From contig CP107211.1 of NCBI GenBank assembly GCA_025757845.1, positions 992,001 to 1,056,000 on the forward strand: a stretch of DNA of 64,000 nucleotides, written 5' to 3'. The notes under the pieces are model-generated. The model was not told the DNA's origin. It worked only from the letters and a program-made list of their open reading frames with translations, and searched no databases. Shown here piece after piece: positions 19,698-27,074 of the stretch (positions are counted from its first letter, which is position 1; each line of letters starts with the position of its first letter). Made by a program: the position numbers and the translations under genes. Source of the stretch: Oscillospiraceae bacterium (GTDB lineage: Bacteria > Bacillota > Clostridia > Oscillospirales > Ruminococcaceae).

Positions 19698-19720
19698 GTA
19701 CAAAAGGAGGAACCACGCAC

Positions 19721-19999
19721 ATGCGTCTGGACAAATACCTGAAAGTTTCGCGCCTGATCAAGCGCCGCACCGTAGCCAACGAAGTGGCGGATGCAGGCCG
19801 CATCCTGATCAACGGCAAGGTGGCCAAGGCCAGCCAGGCCGTCAACGCCGGGGACATCATCGAGGTCACCTTTGGCAACCGGCCCATCAAGGTGCGGGTG
19901 CTCTCGGACGTGGAGCCCCGCACCAAGGACGTGGCCCGCGAGATGTACGAGATCATCGAGCAGCCCGCCGTGCTGGCCGCCGAGCCGCCCAAGGAATAA
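19721..19999 (+). CDS. rqcP: S4-domain RNA-binding protein RqcP (YabO)
   Basis: A 92-residue protein consisting of an S4 domain: MRLDKYLKVSRLIKRRTVANE, then GRILINGKVAKAS. RqcP helps RqcH add alanine tails to stalled nascent chains in ribosome quality control. The ATG at 19721 follows AAAAGGAGGAACCACGCAC, a strong site. Position between hup and yabP matches the Bacillus yabN-yabR region. Confidence 0.92.
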   Translation: MRLDKYLKVSRLIKRRTVANEVADAGRILINGKVAKASQAVNAGDIIEVTFGNRPIKVRVLSDVEPRTKDVAREMYEIIEQPAVLAAEPPKE

Positions 20000-20050
20000 A
20001 ACCGGCCTCGCCCTGCATAGGATGTTCCCAGAGGAAGGGAGCTTTGCCTT

Positions 20051-20332
20051 ATGCCGAAACCGGAAGAAAGACCCGCAGCCCGGCCCCATGACCTGATTTT
20101 GGAAAGCCGCACCACCCTTACCGTGACCGGGGTGCAGAAGGTACTGCATTGCAGCCCCGAGAGCGCTGCGCTGGAAACGGGCAAGGGCACGCTGCATCTG
20201 GCCGGGGCGCAGCTCAGTGTCGTTTCACTGGATCTGGAAGCCGGGGAAGCAAAGCTCACCGGCCGGTTCGATGCGCTGGAATATACCCGCACTGCCGCTG
20301 CCGGGGGCTTCTGGCACCGGCTCCTGCGCTGA
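20051..20332 (+). CDS. yabP: YabP/YqfC-family protein
   Basis: A 93-residue protein with the YabP fold pattern: LILESRTTLTVTGVQKVLHC, then TGKGTLHLAGAQLSVVSLDLEAGEAKLTGRFDALEY. In spore formers YabP is made in the mother cell and needed for coat assembly. A GGAAGGGAG site precedes the ATG. Its stop overlaps the yabQ start (TGATG). A sporulation role in this organism is uncertain. Confidence 0.85.
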   Translation: MPKPEERPAARPHDLILESRTTLTVTGVQKVLHCSPESAALETGKGTLHLAGAQLSVVSLDLEAGEAKLTGRFDALEYTRTAAAGGFWHRLLR

Positions 20333-20805
20333 TGCTGCCGGTGCTGCAGCCTGCCCAGCTGGGGCGGGAGCTGGCCGCCTGCACCATACTGGGTGCAGCC
20401 GTGGGTGTGGTACGGGTGTTTTTCCCGGTACGGGGGCGGGGTGCCTTTGTGCCGGATGCCCTGCTCACCGGGGCGGTGCTGTTCGGCGTGCAGAGCTATG
20501 CTGCCGCCCTCAGCAGTGCTGGGGTGCTGCGCTGGTACATGGTGCTGGCGGCCTTTGCCGCAGCTCTTTGCACGGCAGCCGTGCTGGGCATTCCGGTGCG
20601 GTGGGCCGGGCGGTGTCTGGCGTGGGTGCTGGGTGCTCCGGTGCGCCTTGCCCGGCAATGGGTGCTGCGGCCGCTGGCTGTGCGGCACGCGGCGCGCCGC
20701 GCAGCACGCAAAGAACGCCGGAACGCAAAAAGAACCGCAAAAAATCCGAAAAAGAACTTGCCAAACCAGCGCCGTGTGTTGTATAATTCAAACGTATCAA
20801 AGTAA
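20332..20805 (+). CDS. yabQ: YabQ-like membrane protein
   Basis: A 157-residue protein with three hydrophobic segments (about residues 10-25, 38-60 and 62-85), followed by a highly basic tail rich in R and K. YabQ is a membrane protein required for spore cortex in Bacillus. It is identified mainly by its place after yabP and its membrane layout, as the sequence is not highly conserved. Start codon ATG overlaps the yabP stop. Confidence 0.72.
   Translation: MLPVLQPAQLGRELAACTILGAAVGVVRVFFPVRGRGAFVPDALLTGAVLFGVQSYAAALSSAGVLRWYMVLAAFAAALCTAAVLGIPVRWAGRCLAWVLGAPVRLARQWVLRPLAVRHAARRAARKERRNAKRTAKNPKKNLPNQRRVLYNSNVSK
20758..20787 (+). promoter_or_regulatory. promoter of divIC
   Basis: TTGCCA (20758-20763) and TATAAT (20782-20787) with an 18-base spacer, inside the end of yabQ. 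Confidence 0.65.
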
Positions 20806-20850
20806 GAGAAGGGACGCAGTGTGTCTGCTGCGCAGATGGGGGCGTGTGCA

Positions 20851-21156
20851 ATGGCAAATCAGAGCCGCAAAAAGGGCGGGAAGCGTGCGTTTGGCAAAAC
20901 GCTGATCCGGTTGTTTTTTGTGCTGATGCTGCTCAGCATGCTGGCAGCCTACATTTCCAATCAGGTCACCATCAGCTCCAAGCGTGCGGAGCTGGAAACG
21001 CTGAACGAGCAGATCGCCCAGCAGCAGACGGAAAACCAGGAGATGCAGCGCATCCTCAGCGGCGACGCGGACCAGATCACCGAGTGGGTCGCACGCGACT
21101 CTTACAACTATGCCGCGCCCAACGAGCGCATTTTTGTGGACGTGACGGGCAAATGA
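20851..21156 (+). CDS. divIC: DivIC/FtsB septum-formation initiator
   Basis: A 101-residue bitopic division protein: short basic cytoplasmic N-terminus, one membrane segment (LIRLFFVLMLLSMLAAYI), then a coiled coil (ELETLNEQIAQQQTENQEMQ) and the family motif RDSYNYAAPNERIFVDV. An in-frame GTG at 20821 with AGAAGGGA upstream is an alternative start and would add ten residues. It forms a complex with FtsL and DivIB at the septum. Context between yabQ and yabR supports the name. Confidence 0.9.
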   Translation: MANQSRKKGGKRAFGKTLIRLFFVLMLLSMLAAYISNQVTISSKRAELETLNEQIAQQQTENQEMQRILSGDADQITEWVARDSYNYAAPNERIFVDVTGK

Positions 21157-21200
21157 GCCGGGCGGCAGGCGCATTCTAGGAAAACAAGGAGTATTGAGTT

Positions 21201-21722
21201 TTGGCAATTGAGGTTGGAAACGTTTTTGAGGGCCGCGTTACCGGCGTAAAGCCGTTTGGTGCCTTCGTGGCACTGCCGGAAGGCCGGGTGGGTATGGTCC
21301 ACATTTCCGAGGTATCGAACGAGTTCGTGCAGGACATTGCAGCCGTGCTGCATGACGGCGACACCGTAAAGGTGCAGGTCATCAATGTGGCACCGGACGG
21401 CAAGATCGCCCTGTCCATCAAGCGGCTGCTGCCGCCGCCCCCGCGCCAGCCCCGTGAGGGCCGCGGCCCCCGCCCCGGTGCCCCGCGTGACGGCGGACGC
21501 TCCGGCGCCCCGCGCGGCGCAGGCCGTCCCCCGCGTCAGCCCCGCGATGCTGCCCCCCGCGTGTGGCAGCCCAAGGCTCCAGCCCGCTCCGACAACCTGA
21601 GCTTTGAGGACATGATGAGCCGCTTCAAGAGCCAGAGCGAGGAAAAAATGGCGGATCTGGACCACGAGACCAACAACCGCCGCGGCGGCGGTTATGCCCC
21701 GCGCAGCCGTCGCGGCCGCTGA
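21201..21722 (+). CDS. yabR: S1-domain RNA-binding protein (YabR)
   Basis: A 173-residue protein. Residues 1-75 form an S1 domain (VGNVFEGRVTGVKPFGAFVALPEGRVGMVHISEVS). The rest is an arginine-proline-glycine-rich disordered tail, ending in RRGGGYAPRSRRGR, likely also binding RNA. Translation starts at a TTG with AAGGAG about 12 bases before it. It is the last member of the conserved block and is followed by a terminator. Confidence 0.9.
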   Translation: MAIEVGNVFEGRVTGVKPFGAFVALPEGRVGMVHISEVSNEFVQDIAAVLHDGDTVKVQVINVAPDGKIALSIKRLLPPPPRQPREGRGPRPGAPRDGGRSGAPRGAGRPPRQPRDAAPRVWQPKAPARSDNLSFEDMMSRFKSQSEEKMADLDHETNNRRGGGYAPRSRRGR

Positions 21723-21743
21723 GCAGCCGATCAGAATGCACAG

Positions 21744-21780
21744 AACAGACCTGTCCCCTGGTCGGGCGGGTCTGTTTTTT
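21744..21780 (+). terminator. terminator of yabR
   Basis: CAGACC (21746-21751) pairs with GGTCTG (21769-21774) around an inner GC-rich loop, followed by TTTTTT. Confidence 0.85.
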
Positions 21781-21808
21781 CGCCCAAGAGGAAAAGAAAG
21801 GAACCACC

Positions 21809-23005
21809 ATGCCTGCAAAATTTGAACTGATCGCCCCCTGTTTCTTCGGGTGCGAGTCCACCGCAAAATTTGAACTGAACCGCATCGGCGCGGAGAACAT
21901 CCGGGTGGATGACGGCCGCCTGACCTTCTCCGGCGGTGCGGAGATGATCGCGGCAGCCAACCTGCACCTGCGCACCGTGGAGCGCGTGATGCTGCTGCTG
22001 GCCCGCTACAAGGCGTCCACCTTTGATGAACTGTTCGACGGCGTGTACAGCGTCCCCTGGGAGGATCTGCTGCCGACGGATGCGGCCTTCCCGGTCACCG
22101 GCTCCTCGCTGGACAGCCAGCTTTCCAGCGTGCCCGCCTGCCAGAGCATCATCAAAAAGGCTGTGGTCAAGCGCCTGATGGCCAAGCACCACACCTCCGT
22201 GCTGCCGGAGAGCGGCACCGAGTACAAGATCCGCTTTATGCTGCGCAAGAACGTGTGCGAGATCATGCTGGACACCACCGGCGAGGGCCTGCACAAGCGC
22301 GGCTACCGCCGCAACGCCATGGAGGCCCCCATCCGCGAGACGCTGGCCGCTACCATCGCCGACCTGGGCCGTGTGCGCCGGGACAGCCTGGTGGAGGACC
22401 CCTTCTGCGGCAGCGGCACCCTGCTCATTGAGGCCGCCCAGAAGGCCATGAACATCGCACCGGGCCTCAAGCGCCGCTTTGCTGCCGAACGCTACAGCTT
22501 TGTGCCCGCCGCCGTCTGGGCCGAGCAGCGCCAGAAGGCCCTGGCTGAATCCAAGCTGGATGTGGGCTTCGAGGCCTTTGGATATGATATCGACCCCGCC
22601 GCCGTGGCGCTGGCCAACGCCAACGCCAAGCTGGCCGGTGTGGAAAAGCGCTGCCACTTTGAGGTGGCCGATGTGGCGGATTTTGCCGCAAAGCAGGAGG
22701 CCATCGTGCTGACGAACCCCCCTTACGGTGAGCGCATGAGCACCATTGAGGGCGCGGCCAAGCTGGCCCGCACCCTGGGCCGTCAGATGGAGGCGAACCC
22801 CTGCGCCGGTGTGTACGCTATCACCGCCGACATGGACTTTGAGGCCCACTACGGCAAGCGTGCCAACAAACGCCGCAAGATGTACAACGGCATGATCCCC
22901 TGCCAGCTGTATATGTACTACAACGCCCCCAAGTTCGAGCACACCGCAAAGCCGATGCCCAAGTCCGGCTTTGACGGCAAGCGCCGTTTTGACAAGAAGG
23001 ACTGA
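21809..23005 (+). CDS. THUMP-domain 23S rRNA m2G methyltransferase (RlmK/L, YpsC type)
   Basis: A 398-residue SAM-dependent RNA methyltransferase. The N-terminal part (about 1-165) contains a ferredoxin-like and a THUMP domain. The Rossmann domain has DPFCGSGT at 197-204 and the catalytic NPPYGER near 303-309, the N-methylating guanine signature. It is closest to the Firmicutes YpsC group, single-domain relatives of RlmL. GGAAAGAAAGGAACC precedes the ATG; a terminator follows. Confidence 0.92.
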   Translation: MPAKFELIAPCFFGCESTAKFELNRIGAENIRVDDGRLTFSGGAEMIAAANLHLRTVERVMLLLARYKASTFDELFDGVYSVPWEDLLPTDAAFPVTGSSLDSQLSSVPACQSIIKKAVVKRLMAKHHTSVLPESGTEYKIRFMLRKNVCEIMLDTTGEGLHKRGYRRNAMEAPIRETLAATIADLGRVRRDSLVEDPFCGSGTLLIEAAQKAMNIAPGLKRRFAAERYSFVPAAVWAEQRQKALAESKLDVGFEAFGYDIDPAAVALANANAKLAGVEKRCHFEVADVADFAAKQEAIVLTNPPYGERMSTIEGAAKLARTLGRQMEANPCAGVYAITADMDFEAHYGKRANKRRKMYNGMIPCQLYMYYNAPKFEHTAKPMPKSGFDGKRRFDKKD

Positions 23006-23044
23006 GCCTGAAAAAATGTGCCCGGCCTGAAAAATAAGCCCTGC

Positions 23045-23077
23045 AAGCCGCACCGGAACTGCCCGGTGCGGCTTTTT
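23045..23077 (+). terminator. terminator of the methyltransferase gene
   Basis: Perfect 12-base arms AAGCCGCACCGG (23045-23056) and complement (23063-23074), then TTT. Confidence 0.9.
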
Positions 23078-23220
23078 GCATCGCTGCCGGAAAAATCCGG
23101 GAAATTCCGGAACGAATGACCACACAATGCCTGCCGGAGAAAAGGACGAATGCAAACAAAGTTTTATGAAATGTTATGAACAAGATGAGACAAATTCATG
23201 GAGAATTTACACTCCTACCG

Positions 23221-23249
23221 TTGCACAGCGGAACAAAATAGATTATACT
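23221..23249 (+). promoter_or_regulatory. promoter of the DUF5685-like gene
   Basis: TTGCAC (23221-23226), a 17-base spacer and TATACT (23244-23249). It excludes an ATG upstream at 23198 as the translation start. Confidence 0.7.
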
Positions 23250-23302
23250 TACCTTATTACCATGACCTGTGCAGCCTGTGGCGGAAAGGAACGGTGCCCC
23301 CT

Positions 23303-24172
23303 ATGAAGGGTCGAATGAAACCCTATCTTCCGGAGTTGACCATCCGTGATTATAATATCTACCTCCAGTATCTCCGAGGCGTGCGGCGGCAGCTGTACAC
23401 CGAGTTTGGCTGGTATTCCTGCCATCTGCTGCGGCACAATGGCGTGGTGTTTGCCATTTTGTCCGACAGCCTTGCCGGGCGCACAGCCACCTGCCAGCGT
23501 CAGCGGGTGCCGGGCACCCTGTGCTGGCGCAGGATGATGTGCCAGACGCAGGGCATCCGGCAGGCGGCACAGGTGGAAGTGCTGCTGGGCTGGCACAACC
23601 TGCAGGACCGGCGGCCGGATGAATTGCGGCCCGCCAAGCGGCTGCGCCGCGCGCTGGACCGGGTTCTGCTGCGCCGTGCCTACGAGCGGGCCGTGCAGCA
23701 GAACCCGGCCCTGGAACGCCTGTTCGGGCAGGAGCGGGACCAGGCCGTGGTGCAGATGAACCTGAATGCCAAGAACTACAACCTGGCTGCAGAACCCATG
23801 AGCAACGTTTACGGCGCGCTGTATTCCACCCTCGCCACCGATGACCCCAACCAGCGCAAGAGCATGCGCTACATCGGCAGCAGCATTGGGCGCATCTTTT
23901 ACCTGATGGACAAGGCCGAGCGCTTTGAAGCCGACAAGTGCAGCGGCCGGTACAACGTGTTTGTGGTCAATGACCTGATGGGGCAGGCCTCGGCCGTGGA
24001 AAATGCCCGTCGGCAGGCGCTGGCCGCCGCCAACGACCTGATGCGGGTGTACAGCATGCTGGATGTCAAACTCAACCGCAGCCTGCTGGATAATATCATG
24101 CTGCTGGGCCTGCACCACGCGGTGGAACCGCTGGAAGTGGGCGCAGAGCAGGAAAACTGGGAGATCCCATGA
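23303..24172 (+). CDS. DUF5685-like protein
   Basis: A 289-residue alpha-helical protein. The C-terminal region YIGSSIGRIFYLMDKAERFEADKCSGRYNVFV closely follows the DUF5685 pattern of a LGR-x-IYLIDA motif and K-x-G-x-YNPF. The usual N-terminal cysteines of that family (CSLCR-like) are replaced by YLRGVRR here. The start is the ATG at 23303, after GGAAAGG and downstream of the promoter. It overlaps the next gene by ATGA, so the two form a coupled pair. Function is unknown. Confidence 0.72.
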   Translation: MKGRMKPYLPELTIRDYNIYLQYLRGVRRQLYTEFGWYSCHLLRHNGVVFAILSDSLAGRTATCQRQRVPGTLCWRRMMCQTQGIRQAAQVEVLLGWHNLQDRRPDELRPAKRLRRALDRVLLRRAYERAVQQNPALERLFGQERDQAVVQMNLNAKNYNLAAEPMSNVYGALYSTLATDDPNQRKSMRYIGSSIGRIFYLMDKAERFEADKCSGRYNVFVVNDLMGQASAVENARRQALAAANDLMRVYSMLDVKLNRSLLDNIMLLGLHHAVEPLEVGAEQENWEIP

Positions 24173-24726
24173 AAAAACAAAACCGAAAAAGCTGGACGAT
24201 GGCCTATTGCGGCATGGCGGCGGCGCTGTGCGTCGCGCTGATGCTGCTGGGGGCCGTGATCCCCATTGCCATGTTCATTGCGCCTGCGCTGGCAGGGTTT
24301 CTGATCGCGACAGTGTGTGTGGAGTGCGGGCGCACCATGGCGCTCACAGCCTACGCGGCGGTCAGCCTGCTGGCGCTTTTGTTTGTGCCGGACAAGGAAG
24401 TGGCCCTGATCTTCGTGTTCCTGCTGGGGTATTACCCGCTGGCAAAACCCCGGTTCGACCGCATCCGCCCGGCCGTGCTGCGGTGCGTGTGCAAGCTGCT
24501 GCTGTGCAACGCCGCCGTGCTGGCTATGTACGGCCTGCTGCTGGTGCTCATCCCGGCGGGCAGTATCTCACAGGAGCTGCGCACCACGGCGTGGATAGTT
24601 ACCTTGTCCACGCTGGCCATGGGCAACGTGGCCTTTTTGCTGTACGACCGGGCCCTGCACAACCTGCTCATGCTGTACCGGTTGGTGTGGCAGCCCAAGC
24701 TGCACCGGATGCTGGGCATGCACTGA
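24169..24726 (+). CDS. predicted polytopic membrane protein
   Basis: A 185-residue protein with about five hydrophobic segments spread along its length and short basic loops, e.g. near residues 13-50, 60-90, 105-128 and 135-155. It starts MKKQNRKSWTMAYCGMAAAL. The size and topology recall small ECF-transporter substrate-binding subunits, but no specific motif is recognised. It is translationally coupled (ATGA) to the DUF5685-like gene. Confidence 0.65.
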   Translation: MKKQNRKSWTMAYCGMAAALCVALMLLGAVIPIAMFIAPALAGFLIATVCVECGRTMALTAYAAVSLLALLFVPDKEVALIFVFLLGYYPLAKPRFDRIRPAVLRCVCKLLLCNAAVLAMYGLLLVLIPAGSISQELRTTAWIVTLSTLAMGNVAFLLYDRALHNLLMLYRLVWQPKLHRMLGMH

Positions 24727-24746
24727 GAACGATTGTTGCACAGCAG

Positions 24747-24775
24747 TTGCACAAAATGGGAAAGTGTGGTATACT
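24747..24775 (+). promoter_or_regulatory. promoter of the glmS ribozyme and glmS
   Basis: TTGCAC (24747-24752), a 17-base spacer and TATACT (24770-24775), with a start near 24782. That is about 57 bases before the predicted ribozyme cleavage site. Confidence 0.75.
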
Positions 24776-24838
24776 GAGCCACCAGCAGCCCACAGGGGCC
24801 GCAGAAAGAGGAAATGCAAAACTACCAGTTGACGCAAA

Positions 24839-25000
24839 GCGCCGGGCCACGCGGGTGACAGCCGCGAGGGTGACGAGGAGAGGAATCATCGAAAATTTCG
24901 GCGGATGTTTCTCCGGTTGAAGGCTAGACCAGCCGCAGAGAAGGGCAAAAAACGGCAGTGATACCGCAACAGATCCCTTCAAAGAAAGCCATACAAGAAC
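24839..25000 (+). ncRNA. glmS ribozyme
   Basis: The 5' leader of glmS carries the conserved catalytic core. AGCGCC at 24838-24843 gives cleavage between A24838 and G24839. GACGAGGAGAGGAATCATCGA at 24872 onward and TTCGGCGGATG follow in the invariant order. The metabolite glucosamine-6-phosphate acts as cofactor for self-cleavage and so lowers glmS expression. The 3' pseudoknot region to about 25000 includes AGGGCAAAAAACGGC and ATCCCTTCAAAG; its exact end is estimated. It is a textbook product-feedback device, here with a strong promoter in front. Confidence 0.92.
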
Positions 25001-25077
25001 ATAAACTGATAGGGAAGCTGACGGCCCCGGCTGTGCGTTTTTTCTGCGCGGGGGACGCCGGCATGGAGGTGTTTTGT

Positions 25078-26898
25078 ATGTGTGGCATTGTTGGTTATGT
25101 CGGCAAGCGCAGCGCACAGGATGTGCTGCTGGACGGTCTGGAAAAACTGGAGTACCGCGGGTACGATTCGGCGGGGGTTGCGCTGGCTCTGGACGGCGGC
25201 ATCCGCGTGGTAAAGAGCAAGGGGCGGCTGACACAGCTGCGCCAGAAACTGGCCGCACAGGCTCTGGCACAGAGCTTCTGCGGCATCGGGCACACCCGGT
25301 GGGCTACCCACGGTGAGCCCAGCGACGTGAACAGCCACCCGCATTCCACCCCGCGGGTGAGCATCGTGCACAACGGCATCATTGAAAATTACGGCATCCT
25401 CAAGGAGCGTCTGATTGCCAAAGGCTATACCTTTGAGAGCGAAACGGACACCGAGGTGCTGGTCAAGCTCATCGACAGCTGCTACACCGGCGACCCGCTG
25501 CGGGCGCTGCAGGAAGCACTGGCCAAGGTGCGGGGCAGCTATGCGCTGGCCGTGCTGTTCCGGGACCGCCCGGACACCATCTTTGCAGTCAAGCGCGAAA
25601 GCCCGCTCATCGTTGGCTGGGGCGAGGGCGAAAACTTCGTAGCGTCGGATATCCCGGCCCTGCTCAAGTATACCCGTCGCTACAGCGTGCTGGAAGAGGG
25701 CGACATGGCCGTGTGCACGGCCGAGGGCATCCGCTTCTACAATGAATTTGCCGAGCCGGTGCAGCGCCCGGTGCTGACGGCGGACTGGGATATGGAGGCA
25801 GCCGAAAAGGGCGGCTATCCGCACTTCATGCTCAAGGAGATCAACGAGCAGCCGACGGCCATCACGGCTACGGTCAGTCCCCGCGTGGAGGACGGCATGC
25901 CGGACCTGCGCATCCCGCAGCTCACCGATGAGGTGCTGCGCAGCATCGGTACGGTGCATCTGGTGGGCTGCGGTACGGCCATGCATGCCGGTATGGTGGG
26001 CAAGGCAGCCATTGAGACACTGGCCCGGGTGCCCGCCGAGGTGGACATCGCCAGCGAGTTCCGCTACCGGGACCCCATCCTGAACCCCAACGATCTGGTG
26101 ATCATCATCAGCCAGTCCGGCGAGACCAGTGATACGCTGGCCGCCCTCAAGCTGGCAAAGAGCCGGGGCGTGCCGGTGCTGGCCATCGTGAACGTGGTGG
26201 GCAGCTCCATCGCCCGCGCGGCAGACTATGTGCTGTACACCTACGCCGGGCCGGAGATCGCCGTGGCCTCCACCAAGGCCTATATGGTGCAGCTGTGCGT
26301 GCTGTATCTGTTCGCGCTGCGTCTGGCCTACGCCCGGGGCCGCCTGAGCGCGGCAGAGACCCGCCGCTATACGGCCCAGCTGCTGCGGGCACCGGAGATC
26401 ATCAAGGCCCGTCTGGCGGACTGCGATCAGATCAAATACCTTGCCAGCCGCTATATGAACACCCAGAGCTGCTTCTTCATCGGACGCGGGTTCGACTACT
26501 CCCTCTCACTGGAGGGCAGCCTGAAGCTGAAGGAGATCAGCTATGTGCACTCGGATGCCTATGCCGCCGGTGAGCTGAAGCATGGAACCATCAGCCTGAT
26601 CACCGACGGTGTGCCGGTGATCGCGCTGGCCACCCAGAAACAGGTGTACGAAAAGACCATCTCCAACGCCAAGGAGACCCGCAGCCGCGGTGCACGGGTG
26701 CTGCTGTTCACCACAAAGAATGCCGTGGTGCCGGAGGGCGTGGCCGATGCCGTGATCCGGTTGGACGAATATGAGGACCTGCTGATGCCCCTGCAGCTGA
26801 TCGTGCCGCTGCAGCTGTTCGCCTACTACATGGCGGTGCTGCGCGGCTGCGACGTGGATAAACCCCGCAACCTCGCCAAGAGCGTGACCGTGGAATAA
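25078..26898 (+). CDS. glmS: glutamine-fructose-6-phosphate aminotransferase
   Basis: A 606-residue enzyme making glucosamine-6-phosphate for the cell wall. The ATG at 25078 exposes the catalytic Cys2 in MCGIVGYVG after processing. The glutaminase domain (1 to about 240) has LEYRGYDSAG and HTRWATHGEPSDVNSHPH. Two SIS sugar-isomerase domains follow, with SQSGETSDTLAALKLAK and a C-terminal LAKSVTVE. GGAGG lies 9 bases before the start. Expression is governed by the ribozyme upstream. Confidence 0.97.
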   Translation: MCGIVGYVGKRSAQDVLLDGLEKLEYRGYDSAGVALALDGGIRVVKSKGRLTQLRQKLAAQALAQSFCGIGHTRWATHGEPSDVNSHPHSTPRVSIVHNGIIENYGILKERLIAKGYTFESETDTEVLVKLIDSCYTGDPLRALQEALAKVRGSYALAVLFRDRPDTIFAVKRESPLIVGWGEGENFVASDIPALLKYTRRYSVLEEGDMAVCTAEGIRFYNEFAEPVQRPVLTADWDMEAAEKGGYPHFMLKEINEQPTAITATVSPRVEDGMPDLRIPQLTDEVLRSIGTVHLVGCGTAMHAGMVGKAAIETLARVPAEVDIASEFRYRDPILNPNDLVIIISQSGETSDTLAALKLAKSRGVPVLAIVNVVGSSIARAADYVLYTYAGPEIAVASTKAYMVQLCVLYLFALRLAYARGRLSAAETRRYTAQLLRAPEIIKARLADCDQIKYLASRYMNTQSCFFIGRGFDYSLSLEGSLKLKEISYVHSDAYAAGELKHGTISLITDGVPVIALATQKQVYEKTISNAKETRSRGARVLLFTTKNAVVPEGVADAVIRLDEYEDLLMPLQLIVPLQLFAYYMAVLRGCDVDKPRNLAKSVTVE

Positions 26899-27010
26899 AC
26901 TGCTGCTTACGGGAATTACGGGAATTCCCTCAGTCCTTGCTGCGCAAAGCCAGCTCCCTCAGGGATGGAGCATTTTGACAGTACGGCAACCAGAATATAA
27001 TTACAACAAA

Positions 27011-27047
27011 AGCGAGGCCCCTCTGAGCGTTTCAGAGGGGCCTCGCT
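27011..27047. terminator. bidirectional terminator between glmS and the export locus
   Basis: A 16-base stem beginning AGCGAGGCCCCTCTGA closes over a 4-5 base loop. On the - strand it is followed by TTTTGTTG, and so ends the export operon; on the + strand it also follows glmS. Confidence 0.9.
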
Positions 27048-27074
27048 GCTTTGTTTCAGATGAGGAAGAGCGGC

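Noticed and set aside
26975..27001. TTGACA and TATAAT on the + strand after glmS
   Set aside because: The spacer is only 15 bases and the pair points straight into a strong terminator with no gene behind it.
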